Of a DNA stretch of 64,000 bases, positions 8,885 through 19,600 are shown in pieces. Numbering within the stretch: the stretch's first letter is position 1; each line of letters begins with the position of its first letter. Position numbers and translations under genes: made by a program. Origin of the DNA: Williamsia herbipolensis (GTDB lineage Bacteria; Actinomycetota; Actinomycetes; Mycobacteriales; Mycobacteriaceae); the NCBI RefSeq assembly GCF_000964005.1, contig NZ_JXYP01000020.1, positions 62,001 through 126,000 on the forward strand, read 5' to 3'. Under the pieces are notes generated by a model. It did not search any database and was not told the origin of the DNA. It saw only the letters and a list, made by a program, of their open reading frames with translations.

Positions 8885-9397
8885 TCAACCGACGCGCAGG
8901 GTGGTGTGCACCGGTGTGGCGTTGCGGGTGAGGTCGAGGACGGGGCAGTGCGCATCCACCGCGGCCTGCAGTTCGTCGTAGCGTTCCTGCGACTCGGGGC
9001 CGGTCACGGTGATCTCCAGCCGCACTTCCCCGAACCCCGCACGGACGTCGTCGTCGAACCCGAAGAACCCGTTGACATCGAGGTCGCCCTCGGCCGTCGC
9101 CGAGATGTCGTCGACGGAGATCCCCAGCTTCTCCGCCCAGAACCGGTAGGTCACCACCTGGCAGGACAGCAGCGAGGCGAGGTAGTACTCGACCGGGTTC
9201 GGCGCGGTGTTCTCGCCGCCGAGCGCCGGCGGTTCGTCGACCTCGACGCTGTACTGGCCCAGACGGATCGTGCTCGCGACCGCGTCGTGAGCGACCGCAG
9301 CACCGCGGAACAGCGCATGCGCGTTCGTCGGGTCTGATGCGATCGCGTCCGCGGTCGCGGCGATCACGCCGCCGATGTGTGTGGTGGAAGTGGTCAT
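8885..9397 (-). CDS. OsmC family peroxiredoxin-like protein
   Basis: A 170-residue OsmC/Ohr-fold protein, which reduces organic or fatty-acid hydroperoxides with two reactive cysteines. The cysteines are C79 (LASLLSCQVV) and C151 (AHCPVLDLTRN), in the positions expected for this fold. It belongs to the OsmC branch rather than the organic-hydroperoxide-resistance branch. It is divergent from the nitrate reductase gene across 233 bases that could hold promoters for both. Confidence 0.85.
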   Translation of the reverse strand: MTTSTTHIGGVIAATADAIASDPTNAHALFRGAAVAHDAVASTIRLGQYSVEVDEPPALGGENTAPNPVEYYLASLLSCQVVTYRFWAEKLGISVDDISATAEGDLDVNGFFGFDDDVRAGFGEVRLEITVTGPESQERYDELQAAVDAHCPVLDLTRNATPVHTTLRVG

Positions 9398-9515
9398 GAC
9401 CGGTCCTCTCGCGCGGTGGATGGTCTGTTCACGCTAGGCCGAGGACCGGTCACCGAACCGGCCGACGACATTCGTCGATGCCTCTGATCTGCACCGATGG
9501 GTTCCGATCGAGGTG

Positions 9516-9528
9516 ATCCGATACGGAT
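9516..9528. promoter_or_regulatory. Short palindrome upstream of nitrate reductase
   Basis: ATCCG and CGGAT flank ATA at 9516-9528, between osmC and the nitrate reductase gene and about 100 bases before the latter's start. It is a candidate operator only; it resembles no consensus I can name with confidence. Confidence 0.25.
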
Positions 9529-9630
9529 GTCCTGCGCTCACCCGAACGAGCGGGGCGCGGTGAGGAGATCGTCACCTCCGACACACAGCGAGGTAATCGA
9601 CGCGAGAGCCCGCGCCGCCACCATGGGGCC

Positions 9631-12600
9631 ATGGTCAGATCCCTGTGCGCGTACTGCGGCGTGGGGTGCGGCATGGTCCTGCAGATCGGCCGTGGTCCCG
9701 ACGGCGGCGACGTCGTCACCAAGACCTCGGGGGACACCGCACACCCCAGCAACGCCGGACGTCTGTGCACCAAAGGCGCCACCACGGCCGACATGCTCGC
9801 CGCGCCCGGTCGTCTGCACACCGCTCTCGTCCGCGCCGAACGCGGGGGCGCCGCTGACCCGACCGCGACATCCGACGCCATCGGTCTCGCCGCGCGTCGA
9901 CTCCGCGCCATCGTCGACGAGCACGGCCCGGACGCGGTCGCGATCTACGTGTCCGGACAGATGTCGTTGGAGGCGCAGTACCTCGCGACGAAGCTCGCGA
10001 AGGGCTACCTCCGGACGTCGCACATCGAGTCGAACTCCCGACTGTGCATGGCCAGCGCCGGCACCGGGTACAAGCAGTCGCTCGGTGCCGACGGGCCGCC
10101 CGGCTCCTACGACGACTTCGACCACGCCGATCTGTTCTTCGTCACCGGCGCCAACATGGCCGACTGCCATCCGATCCTGCATCTGCGGATGCTCGACCGC
10201 ATCAAGTCCGGTGCGCGCCTGATCGTGGTGGATCCGCGCCGGACCGCCACCGCCGACAAGGCCGATCTGTTCCTGCAGATCGCCCCCGGCACCGATCTGT
10301 GGCTGATGAACGGTCTGCTCCACCTGCTCGTCGAGGCCGATGCGGTCGATCACGACTTCATCGCCGAGTTCACCGACGGCTGGGATGTCATGGTCGAGTT
10401 CCTGGCCGACTACACCCCGGCCGTGGTCAGCGAGCGATGCGGCGTGGACGAGTCCGACCTGCGGACCGCCGCACGGTGGATCGCCGAGGCCGACGACTGG
10501 ATGAGCTGCTGGACCATGGGCCTCAACCAGTCGACACACGGGACATGGAACACCAACGCGTTGTGCAATCTGCACCTGGCGACCGGGGCGATCTGCCGCA
10601 CCGGCAGCGGCCCGTTCTCGCTCACCGGTCAGCCGAACGCGATGGGTGGCCGCGAGATGGGCTACATGGGGCCGGGGCTGCCCGGCCAGCGCAGTGTCCT
10701 CGTCGACGCCGACCGCTCGTTCGTCGAGGACGCGTGGCGTCTGCCGGCCGGGTCGCTGCGCACCGAGGCGGGCGCGGGCACCATCGACATGTTCTCCCGC
10801 ATGGCGCAGGGCGAGATCAAGGCCTGCTGGATCATCTGCACCAATCCCGTTGCCAGCGTGGCGAACCGATCGACGGTCATCGCGGCGCTCGAACGCGCCG
10901 AGCTGGTGATCACCCAGGACACGTTCGTCGACACCGAGACCAACACCTACGCCGACGTCGTGCTGCCGGCGACGTCGTGGACCGAATCCGAGGGGGTGAT
11001 GGTCAACTCCGAACGCACTCTCACGCTGTTCCGACCCGGTGTGCCGGCACCCGACGACTGTCTACCCGACTGGCAGCTCATCGCGCTCATGGCGCGCGAG
11101 CTCGGGTTCGGTGAGGCCTTCGACTTCGCGACCGCCGAGGAGGTCTTCGAGGAGATCGTCGGTTTCGCGAACCCGAGCACCGGATACGACCTGCGGGGCG
11201 TGACCTACGACCGCCTGCGCGAGTCACCGGTCCAATGGCCCTGCCCGCCGACGTCGACGCGGTCACGCCATCCCATCCGTTACCTCAACGACGGTGTCAG
11301 CCAGAAGCTGCTGACCCGACCCGACGGCACGGCGCCCCGATTGGCCTTCGCGACCCCGAACGGTCGCGCGCAGTTCCTCGCCCGCCCGGCCATCGATCCC
11401 GCCGAGATGCCCGACGACGACCACCCGTTCGTCCTCAACACCGGCCGGCTACCGCACCAGTGGCACACCATGACCAAGACCGGCCGGGTCGCCAAGCTGA
11501 ACAAACTGAACCCGGGGCCGTTCGTCGAGATGCACCCCGATGACGCTGCGTCTCTGGGCATCTCGAGCGGCGACCGGGTCGAGATCGCCTCACGCCGCGG
11601 CACGGCCGTCCTCCCCGCGACGATCAGCGACCGGATCCGGCCCGGTGGCTGCTTCGCACCGTTTCACTGGAGCGACGTGTTCGGCGAGAACCTGGCCGTC
11701 AATGCCGTCACCAACGACGCCATCGACCCGGCGTCGCAGCAACCCGAGTTCAAGTTCTGCGCGGTGCGGCTCGTACGGGTGGGACCCGCCGTGGAATCGT
11801 CGGTCGTGCCCGCTCCCGGCGAGGCCCCGTCTTCGGCGAGCACCGACGAGATGGGGTCGCTCGGCCGGGCCCTGGGTGTCTCGGCGTCCGACGTCGTCGA
11901 ACTGACCGCATCCGAACGGACATGGGTCGCGGGCCTCGTCGCGGGTCTGCAGGCCGCGCCGATGGATGACGCACCGGTCGGCTCGGTGCCGACCGTTCCC
12001 GCCCACGCGCCGTTGTCGCCGGCCGCCCGCGCCTACGTCGACGGCGTGCTCGCCGGCATCTGGTCGCGCACCGTCCCGTCGGAGAGCATCGCTGCCGACA
12101 CCGGATCGACGCCGACGACCACGGCGGTGGTGCTGTGCGCATCGCAGACGGGGACCGCGGAGGAGTTCGCGGCCACCGCCGCGGCCCACCTGGCCGACAC
12201 CGGTGTCGGGGTCACCCTGCGCTCCATGGACGACTTCTCGGTGGCCGATCTCGCGCATCACGACGCGGCCCTGATGATCACCAGCACCACCGGCGACGGC
12301 GACGCCCCTGACAACGGCGTCGCGTTCTGGGACCAGGTGACCGCTCCGGACGCGCCCGATCTGCGCGGCGTGCGGTACTCGGTGCTCGCCTTCGGCGACT
12401 CCAACTACGACGACTTCTGCGGCCACGGCCGCAAACTCGATTCACGGCTGGCCGAGCTGGGCGCCGACCGCATCGCCGAGCGTGCCGATTGCGAGCCCGA
12501 GTTCGCCGACACCGCAGCCGGATGGCTACAGAGGGTCACCGAACGGCTGGCCCCCGCCGCACCGACCGGCGCCCCGTTGGTGCCGACCACCGCACCGACC

Positions 12601-13728
12601 GCGCCCGCGGGATACAGCAGGAAGTCGCCGCTGCGCACACGTCTGATCCGCAACACACCGCTGTCCGGTGCCGGATCGGCGAAAGACGTCCGCCACTTCG
12701 GTTTTCACCTACCCGCGGACACACTGAGCTACGAGACCGGCGACGCACTCGGGGTGTGGCCCCGCAACAGCACGCACCTGGTCGACGAGTGGCTGACACT
12801 CACGGGCCTCGACGGCGACGCCACGGTCGACCTCGACGGCCGTCCACCACGGCCCCTGCGCGACGCCCTACGCGACGATCTCGAGATAGCGCGCATCACC
12901 CCCGATCTGCTGCGCTTCGTGGTGCGCCGCACCAACGACGTGGATCTCGAGGCGATGATGCTGCCCGAGAACCGTGACCGGCTGAACGACTGGACGTGGG
13001 GGAGACAATCGGTCGACCTGCTCGCCGCCCACCCTGTTCGCGCCGGCATCCGTGACTGGCTGGCCGTGCTCAAACCGATGCAGCCCCGGCTCTACTCGAT
13101 CTCGTCGAGCCCACTCGACCACCCCGACGAGGTACAGCTGACGGTGTCGGCCGTGCGACACAACGTGCACGGGACACCCCGACGAGGCGTGTGCTCGACC
13201 TATCTCGCCGATCACGCCGACGACGACGAGATCGGCATCTTCGTCCAGAAGTCGACGCATTTCCGTCCACCGGCCGATCCCGAGACCCCGATGATCATGA
13301 TCGGGCCGGGCACAGGCGTGGCACCCTTCCGCGCGTTCCTGCAGGAGCGTCGCGCGTTGGGTCACACCGGACCCAACTGGCTGTTCTTCGGCGAGCAGCA
13401 CGAGGCCACCGACTTCTACTACCGCGACGAACTGACGACGATGCTCGACGAGGGCGTGCTCACACGGCTCGACGTCGCGTTCTCGCGTGATCAGGCCGAC
13501 AAGGTCTACGTACAGGACCGGATGCGCGAGCACGGCTCCGAGATGTGGGACTGGCTGCATCGGGGCGCGTCGATCTACGTGTGCGGTGACGCGACGCGCA
13601 TGGCCCGCGACGTCGACGCCGCGCTCAAGGGCGTGGTGGCCCAGTATGGGCGTCTCGCCCCGCACAGCGCCGAGGCCCACGTGAAAGCGCTCGCCGCCGA
13701 CAAGCGATACGTACGCGACGTCTACTGA
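9631..13728 (+). CDS. Assimilatory nitrate reductase fused to a diflavin NADPH reductase
   Basis: A single 1365-residue chain that should carry electrons from NADPH to nitrate. Residues about 1-710 are a molybdopterin oxidoreductase of the NarB/NasA type: C6, C9, C13 (CAYCGVGC) and C48 (GRLC) bind the 4Fe-4S cluster, and the C-terminal part binds the Mo cofactor. Residues about 830-970 are a flavodoxin-like FMN domain ([11 protein letters not shown], then [10 protein letters not shown]). Residues about 990-1365 are a CysJ/P450-reductase-like module with RLYSISSSP (FAD) near 1153, GVCSTYLAD, and [12 protein letters not shown] (NADPH) near 1225, ending in KRYVRDVY. The same fusion exists in other actinobacteria. 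No nitrite reductase or transporter is adjacent. Confidence 0.92.
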   Translation: MVRSLCAYCGVGCGMVLQIGRGPDGGDVVTKTSGDTAHPSNAGRLCTKGATTADMLAAPGRLHTALVRAERGGAADPTATSDAIGLAARRLRAIVDEHGPDAVAIYVSGQMSLEAQYLATKLAKGYLRTSHIESNSRLCMASAGTGYKQSLGADGPPGSYDDFDHADLFFVTGANMADCHPILHLRMLDRIKSGARLIVVDPRRTATADKADLFLQIAPGTDLWLMNGLLHLLVEADAVDHDFIAEFTDGWDVMVEFLADYTPAVVSERCGVDESDLRTAARWIAEADDWMSCWTMGLNQSTHGTWNTNALCNLHLATGAICRTGSGPFSLTGQPNAMGGREMGYMGPGLPGQRSVLVDADRSFVEDAWRLPAGSLRTEAGAGTIDMFSRMAQGEIKACWIICTNPVASVANRSTVIAALERAELVITQDTFVDTETNTYADVVLPATSWTESEGVMVNSERTLTLFRPGVPAPDDCLPDWQLIALMARELGFGEAFDFATAEEVFEEIVGFANPSTGYDLRGVTYDRLRESPVQWPCPPTSTRSRHPIRYLNDGVSQKLLTRPDGTAPRLAFATPNGRAQFLARPAIDPAEMPDDDHPFVLNTGRLPHQWHTMTKTGRVAKLNKLNPGPFVEMHPDDAASLGISSGDRVEIASRRGTAVLPATISDRIRPGGCFAPFHWSDVFGENLAVNAVTNDAIDPASQQPEFKFCAVRLVRVGPAVESSVVPAPGEAPSSASTDEMGSLGRALGVSASDVVELTASERTWVAGLVAGLQAAPMDDAPVGSVPTVPAHAPLSPAARAYVDGVLAGIWSRTVPSESIAADTGSTPTTTAVVLCASQTGTAEEFAATAAAHLADTGVGVTLRSMDDFSVADLAHHDAALMITSTTGDGDAPDNGVAFWDQVTAPDAPDLRGVRYSVLAFGDSNYDDFCGHGRKLDSRLAELGADRIAERADCEPEFADTAAGWLQRVTERLAPAAPTGAPLVPTTAPTAPAGYSRKSPLRTRLIRNTPLSGAGSAKDVRHFGFHLPADTLSYETGDALGVWPRNSTHLVDEWLTLTGLDGDATVDLDGRPPRPLRDALRDDLEIARITPDLLRFVVRRTNDVDLEAMMLPENRDRLNDWTWGRQSVDLLAAHPVRAGIRDWLAVLKPMQPRLYSISSSPLDHPDEVQLTVSAVRHNVHGTPRRGVCSTYLADHADDDEIGIFVQKSTHFRPPADPETPMIMIGPGTGVAPFRAFLQERRALGHTGPNWLFFGEQHEATDFYYRDELTTMLDEGVLTRLDVAFSRDQADKVYVQDRMREHGSEMWDWLHRGASIYVCGDATRMARDVDAALKGVVAQYGRLAPHSAEAHVKALAADKRYVRDVY

Positions 13729-13743
13729 CCTACCATCGGCGGT

Positions 13744-14172
13744 GTGACGAACATCAGCACGGTGGCCTTCGCCATCTGCGATGTCGTGATCGTCCTCGGC
13801 TGGATCTGGTCGCTGACCCGCGCCTGGAACGCCCCGCACGACCCGGATCTCGAACTCGCGATCGAAGCGGCGCGACGGGAGTCACGCGGTGCGACCCCCT
13901 CGGAGCGCTCGATCGCCGACCTCCGGCGCGATGCCGTGGACTGGAAGATCAAGTTGGAGACGAAGGCGTCGTATCCGGCCTTCGGTTCCGCGGTCCTCAG
14001 CGGGGTCACGTTGGGCTTCAGCGGCAATGCCGTGGGCCGCAGCACCTCGTTCGCCGATGCGTGGATCATCAGTTCCGGGATGCTCCTGGCCTCACTCGCA
14101 GTGGCCTTCACGAGTCGACTCGTGACGGCCAAGCGCATCCAGCACCGGCTCCCGCGCCTGCTCGGGCGCTGA
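13744..14172 (+). CDS. Small membrane protein of unknown function
   Basis: A 142-residue protein starting at GTG. A hydrophobic segment at about 6-23 (VAFAICDVVIVLGWIWSL) and two more at about 80-97 and 107-124 suggest three membrane spans, with a charged 45-residue loop after the first. It lies 15 bases after the nitrate reductase gene, so it may be co-transcribed with it. I do not recognise a family, and a role in nitrate metabolism is only a guess from position. Confidence 0.65.
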   Translation: MTNISTVAFAICDVVIVLGWIWSLTRAWNAPHDPDLELAIEAARRESRGATPSERSIADLRRDAVDWKIKLETKASYPAFGSAVLSGVTLGFSGNAVGRSTSFADAWIISSGMLLASLAVAFTSRLVTAKRIQHRLPRLLGR

Positions 14173-14235
14173 CGAGCGGTGGGACATCATCACAAGGCAT
14201 CGCCGACGCGACCCGGCGCGACCGTAACGATATTG

Positions 14236-14268
14236 TGACATCGAACGATGACAGGTCGTTGACATCGA
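14236..14268. repeat. Direct repeat with nested inverted repeat upstream of the diguanylate cyclase
   Basis: TGACATCGA occurs at 14236-14244 and again at 14260-14268, 24 bases apart. Between and overlapping them, AACGA (14244-14248) and TCGTT (14256-14260) form an inverted repeat. The block lies about 45 bases before the diguanylate cyclase start and is a plausible binding site for a regulator of that gene. Confidence 0.3.
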
Positions 14269-14310
14269 GTTCTCCATGGGGGAGGGCTCATCGGACTGAG
14301 GAGCGCGCGG

Positions 14311-15279
14311 ATGCACCCGGCACCCCCGCTACACCGGTCGCGACCGCGCTTCGACGAGGCATCGCAGGATGTCCTCGTCCATCTGCGTCGGGTGTTCCCG
14401 ATCGGCACCTGGACGGTCACCCGTTTCGACGGTGAGCGCCAGATCTATCTGACCGTCGACGACACCGATCTCGGCGTGAGTGCGGGTTCGGCGGTGGCCT
14501 GGTCGAGTGCGATGTGCCAGAACCTGACCCCCGACGGCGGCCCGTTGATCGCCCACGACATGCGCGCGGTGCCCGAGTACGCCGCGGTGATCGACCGCAC
14601 CGGGTCGCCGGCGACGAGCTATGTCGGTTTCCCGCTCGCGAAATCCGATGGCACGCTGTTCGGTTCGGTCTGCGGATTCGGGCGAGACAGTCTGCCGCTC
14701 GACACCGACACCCACACCGAACTCATCACCCTGCTCGCGTCGCTGCTGTCCCGGATCCTCGAGGCCGACCTGCAGGCGACTGCGGCCGAGCGCGCGCTCG
14801 AGGCCGCCCACCGTCACGCCGACACCGACGCCCTGACCGGACTGCTCAACCGACGTGGGTGGGAGAACATGCTGGCGGTCGAGGAAGCGCGATTCCGTCG
14901 CTTCGGCGATCCCGGAGCGGTCGTGGTGATCGACCTCGACGACCTCAAACGCACCAACGACACCCACGGTCATCACGCCGGTGACGACCACCTGCGGCGG
15001 GTCGCGGCGTTGCTGACATCCGCGGTGGACGTTCCCGCGGTCTTCGCGCGGACCGGCGGCGACGAATACGGCATCCTCATCGGTGGATCACCGCAGCGCG
15101 TCGTCGGCCAGGTGGTGGCGGCGATCCGGGAGACGTTGTCCACCAACGCGATACCGGCGTCGGTCGGTGTCGGGCGTTATGAACCCGCCGACGGCCTCGA
15201 TGGTGCGTGGAGGCGGGCCGACTCCGCCATGTATCTCGAGAAGTCGCGTCGTCGCGGCGACATCGCCTCGGCGTCCTGA
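14311..15279 (+). CDS. GAF-GGDEF diguanylate cyclase
   Basis: A soluble 322-residue signalling enzyme that should make cyclic di-GMP from two GTP. A GAF sensor domain spans about 10-150, with no membrane segment. The GGDEF domain spans about 165-320 and keeps the active-site motif as GGDEY at 249-253, plus the metal-binding aspartates in VVIDLDDLKRTND and the DALTGLLNRRG start motif. The inhibitory RxxD site expected five residues before GGDEY is absent (VPAV at that place), so product inhibition is not predicted. GAGGAG precedes the ATG. The ligand of the GAF domain is unknown. Confidence 0.88.
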   Translation: MHPAPPLHRSRPRFDEASQDVLVHLRRVFPIGTWTVTRFDGERQIYLTVDDTDLGVSAGSAVAWSSAMCQNLTPDGGPLIAHDMRAVPEYAAVIDRTGSPATSYVGFPLAKSDGTLFGSVCGFGRDSLPLDTDTHTELITLLASLLSRILEADLQATAAERALEAAHRHADTDALTGLLNRRGWENMLAVEEARFRRFGDPGAVVVIDLDDLKRTNDTHGHHAGDDHLRRVAALLTSAVDVPAVFARTGGDEYGILIGGSPQRVVGQVVAAIRETLSTNAIPASVGVGRYEPADGLDGAWRRADSAMYLEKSRRRGDIASAS

Positions 15280-15337
15280 TCCATCTGCGGCCCGCGCGGC
15301 GGGGCGCGGTGTCGTCCACCGCAGGAGGAGAGGAACA

Positions 15338-15871
15338 ATGACAGGTGTGTCGCTCCTCATCGTCGTCGTCACCATCGTGTTCGCGGTGGCCGTGCTCGCC
15401 GGTGTCACGTGGTTCGTGATCGACTCCATGGTGCGCGTGCGCCGCTTCGCCCGCTCCACCGACGTTCTCCCCGGCCGTGCGGGCACCGCGCCACGCGAAT
15501 GGGCAGCATCCGACGATCCCGCTCCGCTGCTGCATCGCCGCCTCCGGTACGCCATCGCGCTGGTCCACGAGAACCACACCCTGGGCGCCGATCCCGTCTC
15601 GCGAGCCGCGCTCGAGCGCCTCGACGACGCAGTCCTCGCGCTCGACGGACGACTCGTCTCCGTCGTGACCGACTCGGCACCCGGGGACGATGACGCCCTG
15701 ACGCCGTTCGACGACGCCATCTCGGCGCTGGAACGACTGCCCGGACGGCTCGTGTACCAACCCCCAGGGGTCATCGCCGGCCGTGTCGACGAGACGATCG
15801 CGTACCTCGGCGACCCGTCATTGCCGCTGGATACGGGCGAATCGCCCTATTCCGACGACGAATCCGCCTGA
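15338..15871 (+). CDS. Single-pass membrane protein of unknown function
   Basis: A 177-residue protein with one strong N-terminal membrane span at about 5-30 (LLIVVVTIVFAVAVLAG...), then a basic patch (RVRRFAR) and a soluble, acidic cytoplasmic part. The start is well supported by AGGAGGAGAGG six bases before the ATG. The topology is that of an inner-membrane anchor with a cytoplasmic C-terminus. I do not recognise the soluble part. It follows the diguanylate cyclase by 58 bases and may share its transcript. Confidence 0.7.
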   Translation: MTGVSLLIVVVTIVFAVAVLAGVTWFVIDSMVRVRRFARSTDVLPGRAGTAPREWAASDDPAPLLHRRLRYAIALVHENHTLGADPVSRAALERLDDAVLALDGRLVSVVTDSAPGDDDALTPFDDAISALERLPGRLVYQPPGVIAGRVDETIAYLGDPSLPLDTGESPYSDDESA

Positions 15872-15990
15872 GAGACATTCGCCACATCTCCGTGGGAAAT
15901 ATCGGCACCTCCGCCCTTCGTTAGCGGTACTAAGGCTCGACGTACGGCCGAGCCACCCGCTGATGCGGGAGTGCGACAGGAGGGCACGAG

Positions 15991-18900
15991 ATGAGCACAC
16001 CCACCCAGGACGACACCGCCGACACCCCGAGCCGCGACGAACTCGACGCCCACGTCGCCGAGCGACTCCGGCGACTGACCGAGAACGACCCCCAGGTCGC
16101 CGCGGCCCTCCCGAACCCGGACCTCTCCGGCTCCCACGACACCGACACGCCGCTCGCCGTCGTCATCTCCACGGTCCTGCAGGCGTACGCCGACCGACCT
16201 GCACTGGGCACGCGTGCCACCGAGACGACCACCGACGCGTCGACCGGCCGCACCACCCGCACGCTCGTACCGCGCTTCGACACCGTCACCTACGGCGAGC
16301 TCGGCGACCGCATCGCGGCCGTCGCCGCCGGATGGGCGGAGTTCGTCCGGCCCGGGCAGTTCGTCGCGACCCTGGGCTTCACCAGCGTCGACTATGCCGT
16401 GATCGACCTCGCCTGCGCGCACCTCGGCGCGGTGAGCGTCCCGCTGCAGACCAGCGCCACCCCCGCGGCCCTCGCCCCGATCATCACCGAGACCGAGACC
16501 ACCGTGTTCGCGGTGTCGATCGATCACCTTGCCGACGCCGTCGAGCTCATCACCACCGGTTTCGCACCCTCACGGCTGGTCGTGTTCGACAACTTCACCG
16601 ACGACGACGACCACCGCGACCTGATCGCGCAGGCCCGAGAGCGCCTGTCCGGCACGGACACCGCGTTCGAGACCCTGGCCGACATCGTCGACCGCGGTCG
16701 CACTGCTCCCGCCGTCCCCGCCTTCGGAACGCCCGAATCCGGCGCACAGGACACCTGGGCCGACGCGCTCGCGACCCTCATCTACACCTCGGGCAGCACG
16801 GGGACGCCCAAGGGCGCCATGTACCCGACACGCAACGTCGCCCGACTGTGGACCACGTTCTGGTTCGACACCGGCGAGATCCCGGAGATCTCGGTCAACT
16901 ACATGCCGATGAGCCACGTCGCCGGCCGAGCCGTCCTCGCCAAGACCCTCGGCAGCGGCGGTACCGCGTACTTCGTCGCGGCCAGCGATCTGTCGACCCT
17001 GCTCGAGGATCTCGCGCTGGTCCGCCCGACGGCGCTGATGCTCGTCCCGCGCGTGTGCGACATGATCTTCCAGCGCTTCCGCAGCGAGGTCGACCATCGA
17101 CTCGACGCCGACGCCACCGATGTCGGTGCCGTCGAGGACACGGTGAAGGTCGAGTTGCGGGAGGAGCTGCTCGGCGGACGCGTCCTGTCGGCGATGTGCG
17201 GCACCGCGCCACTGGCGCCGGAGATGGCCGAGTTCATCACCACCTGCGCCGACGTACCCCTGGTCGACGGTTACGGCTCCACCGAGGCCGGTCCGGTGCT
17301 CATCAACGGCGTCGTCAACCAACCTCCGGTGACCGAGTACAAGCTGATCGACGTCCCCGAGCTGGGGTATCACACCAGCGACACCCCGTATCCGCGTGGC
17401 GAACTGGTCTTGAAATCGGACTCGATGTTCCCCGGCTACTACAAGCGTGACGCGGTCACCGCCGAGGTCTTCGACGACGACGGCTTCTATCTGACCGGCG
17501 ACATCATGGCCGAGACCGAGCCGGGTCATCTCGTCTACCTCGATCGCCGTAAGAACGTCCTCAAACTCTCCCAGGGCGAGTTCGTCGCGGTGTCGCGACT
17601 GGAGTCCATCTTCGTCACCGCTGACGGCGTCGCTCAGATCTTCGTCTACGGCAACAGCTCCCGCGCGTTCCTACTCGCCGTCGTGGTGCCCACCGACGAG
17701 GTGTCGGCCGAGATCGACTCCGACGCGGCGTTGCGTACCCGACTGCTCGACGCCATCGGCGAGAGCGCCCGCGGCGCCGGACTGAACTCGTACGAGATCC
17801 CGCGCGACATCATCGTCGAGCGTTCGCCGTTCACCCGCGAGGCCGGGCTGCTCTCCGGTGTCGGAAAGCTGCTGCGACCGGCGCTGACGGAGCACTACCG
17901 CGACCGTCTCGAGGCGCTGTACACCCAGCTCGCCGACGGGCAGAACGACGAGCTGCGTGACCTGCGCCGCCACGGTGGTGACCGCCCGGTGCTCGAGACG
18001 GTCACCCGTGCGGCGATGGCCACGGTGGGAGGCTCGGGTCAGGTCGAGGGGAGCGTCCGGTTCTCCGACCTCGGTGGCGACTCGCTGTCGGCGCTGACGT
18101 TCTCGAACCTGTTGAGCGACATCTTCGATGTCGAGATCCCGGTCGGTGTGCTGATGAGCGCGGCCACCGATCTGAGCGCCATCGCCGAGCACATCGAGCG
18201 CGCACGCGCGGGCGCTGTGCGACCCACCTTCACCTCGGTACACGGCAAGGGTGCCACCGAGGTGTTCGCCGAACAGCTGACACTCGACAAGTTCGTCGAC
18301 GCCGAGACCCTCTCGGCTGCACCGTCACTGCCCCGGGCACCGGAGAAGCCGGGCACCGTGTTGCTGACCGGGGCCAACGGCTACCTCGGCCGCTTCCTCT
18401 GCCTGGAATGGCTGGAACGTCTCGACGCCTCCGACGGCCGGTTGGTGTGCATCATTCGCGGCCGCGACGCCGAGGACGCCCGCGCCCGCCTCGAATCCGC
18501 TTTCGACAGCGGCGATCCCGAACTGCTCGCACGTTTCCGGGAACTGGCGGGTCGCCGACTGGAGGTGCTCGCCGGCGACATCGCCGACACCGACCTCGGT
18601 CTCGACGCCTCGACGTGGCAGCGTCTGGCCGATGCGGTCGATCTCATCGTCCACCCGGCCGCTCTGGTCAACCACGTTCTGCCGTACGACCAGTTGTTCG
18701 GACCGAACGTGGTGGGGACCGCCGAGCTGATCGCGCTGGCACTGACGAGCCGCGTGAAGCCGATCACGTACCTGTCGACCGTCGGTGTCGCCGCCGACGG
18801 CGGACCGTCGATCCTCGACGAGGACCTCGACATCCGTTCGGCCAGTGCGCGGCGTGCGGTCGACGAGACCTACGCGAACGGATACGGCAACAGCAAGTGG

Positions 18901-19557
18901 GCCGGCGAGGTCCTGCTCCGCGAGGCGCACGACCTCTGCGAGTTGCCGGTCGCGGTGTTCCGCTCGGACATGATCCTGGCGCACAGCACATTCGGTGGCC
19001 AGCTCAACGTCCCGGACATGTTCACGCGGTTGGTTCTGAGCGTGATCGCGACCGGCGTGGCGCCCGGTTCGTTCTACCGTTCCGAGGACGGTTCGACGGA
19101 TCGGCCGCGGGCACACTATGACGGTCTGCCCGCGGACTTCACCGCGACCGCGATCACCGATCTCGGTTCCTCGGTGCACAAGGGGTACGAGACCTACAAC
19201 GTCGTGAACCCGCACGACGACGGCATCTCTCTCGACACCGTCGTCGACTGGCTGGAAGACAGCGGTGTCGCGGTGACCCGCGTCGACGACTACGCCTCGT
19301 GGATCGCCCGATTCGAGACCTCGATCCGGGCGCTGCCCGAGGCGCAGCGGCGGGCGTCGCTGCTGCCTCTGCTGCACGCGTTCGCCGAACCCGACACGGC
19401 GATCGCGGGGTCGGCCATCCCGTCGCGGCGCTTCGCCGCCGCGGTGGCCGAGGCGCGTATCGGTGACAACGGCGAGATCCCGCACCTCAGTGCGGAACTC
19501 ATCGCCAAGTACGTCGCCGATCTGCGGTCGCTGGGGCTCATCGACGCCGCCCGCTGA
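15991..19557 (+). CDS. car: Carboxylic acid reductase (A-T-R)
   Basis: Reduces aromatic or aliphatic carboxylic acids to aldehydes with ATP and NADPH. At 1188 residues it has the complete three-domain layout. The adenylation domain has YTSGSTGTPKGA near 264-275, GYGSTEAGPV and YLDRRKNVLKLSQGEF. The carrier domain has LGGDSLSAL, with the phosphopantetheine attachment Ser at 698. The terminal thioester-reductase domain has the NADPH loop GANGYLGRF from about 794 and YxxxK as YGNSK. It needs a phosphopantetheinyl transferase, which is not in the window. GGAGGG precedes the ATG. Substrate range cannot be read from sequence, but this family in Nocardia and mycobacteria is broad. Confidence 0.95.
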   Translation: MSTPTQDDTADTPSRDELDAHVAERLRRLTENDPQVAAALPNPDLSGSHDTDTPLAVVISTVLQAYADRPALGTRATETTTDASTGRTTRTLVPRFDTVTYGELGDRIAAVAAGWAEFVRPGQFVATLGFTSVDYAVIDLACAHLGAVSVPLQTSATPAALAPIITETETTVFAVSIDHLADAVELITTGFAPSRLVVFDNFTDDDDHRDLIAQARERLSGTDTAFETLADIVDRGRTAPAVPAFGTPESGAQDTWADALATLIYTSGSTGTPKGAMYPTRNVARLWTTFWFDTGEIPEISVNYMPMSHVAGRAVLAKTLGSGGTAYFVAASDLSTLLEDLALVRPTALMLVPRVCDMIFQRFRSEVDHRLDADATDVGAVEDTVKVELREELLGGRVLSAMCGTAPLAPEMAEFITTCADVPLVDGYGSTEAGPVLINGVVNQPPVTEYKLIDVPELGYHTSDTPYPRGELVLKSDSMFPGYYKRDAVTAEVFDDDGFYLTGDIMAETEPGHLVYLDRRKNVLKLSQGEFVAVSRLESIFVTADGVAQIFVYGNSSRAFLLAVVVPTDEVSAEIDSDAALRTRLLDAIGESARGAGLNSYEIPRDIIVERSPFTREAGLLSGVGKLLRPALTEHYRDRLEALYTQLADGQNDELRDLRRHGGDRPVLETVTRAAMATVGGSGQVEGSVRFSDLGGDSLSALTFSNLLSDIFDVEIPVGVLMSAATDLSAIAEHIERARAGAVRPTFTSVHGKGATEVFAEQLTLDKFVDAETLSAAPSLPRAPEKPGTVLLTGANGYLGRFLCLEWLERLDASDGRLVCIIRGRDAEDARARLESAFDSGDPELLARFRELAGRRLEVLAGDIADTDLGLDASTWQRLADAVDLIVHPAALVNHVLPYDQLFGPNVVGTAELIALALTSRVKPITYLSTVGVAADGGPSILDEDLDIRSASARRAVDETYANGYGNSKWAGEVLLREAHDLCELPVAVFRSDMILAHSTFGGQLNVPDMFTRLVLSVIATGVAPGSFYRSEDGSTDRPRAHYDGLPADFTATAITDLGSSVHKGYETYNVVNPHDDGISLDTVVDWLEDSGVAVTRVDDYASWIARFETSIRALPEAQRRASLLPLLHAFAEPDTAIAGSAIPSRRFAAAVAEARIGDNGEIPHLSAELIAKYVADLRSLGLIDAAR

Positions 19558-19570
19558 TCTCGACCGGGAG

Positions 19571-19600
19571 GGCGCCCACGGCTACCGGCTGTGGGCGTCC
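19571..19600. terminator. Hairpin between convergent car and P450 genes
   Basis: GGCGCCCACGGCT and the downstream GGCTGTGGGCGTCC can pair over most of their length (CGCCCAC with GTGGGCG at the core). It lies at the junction of two convergent genes and overlaps the last codons of the P450. It is likely a shared terminator. Confidence 0.45.

Noticed and set aside
12868-13839. Minus-strand open frame of 323 residues inside the nitrate reductase gene
   Set aside because: It is antisense to the conserved FAD/NADPH domain and has the His/Arg/Val-rich look of a GC-rich shadow frame.
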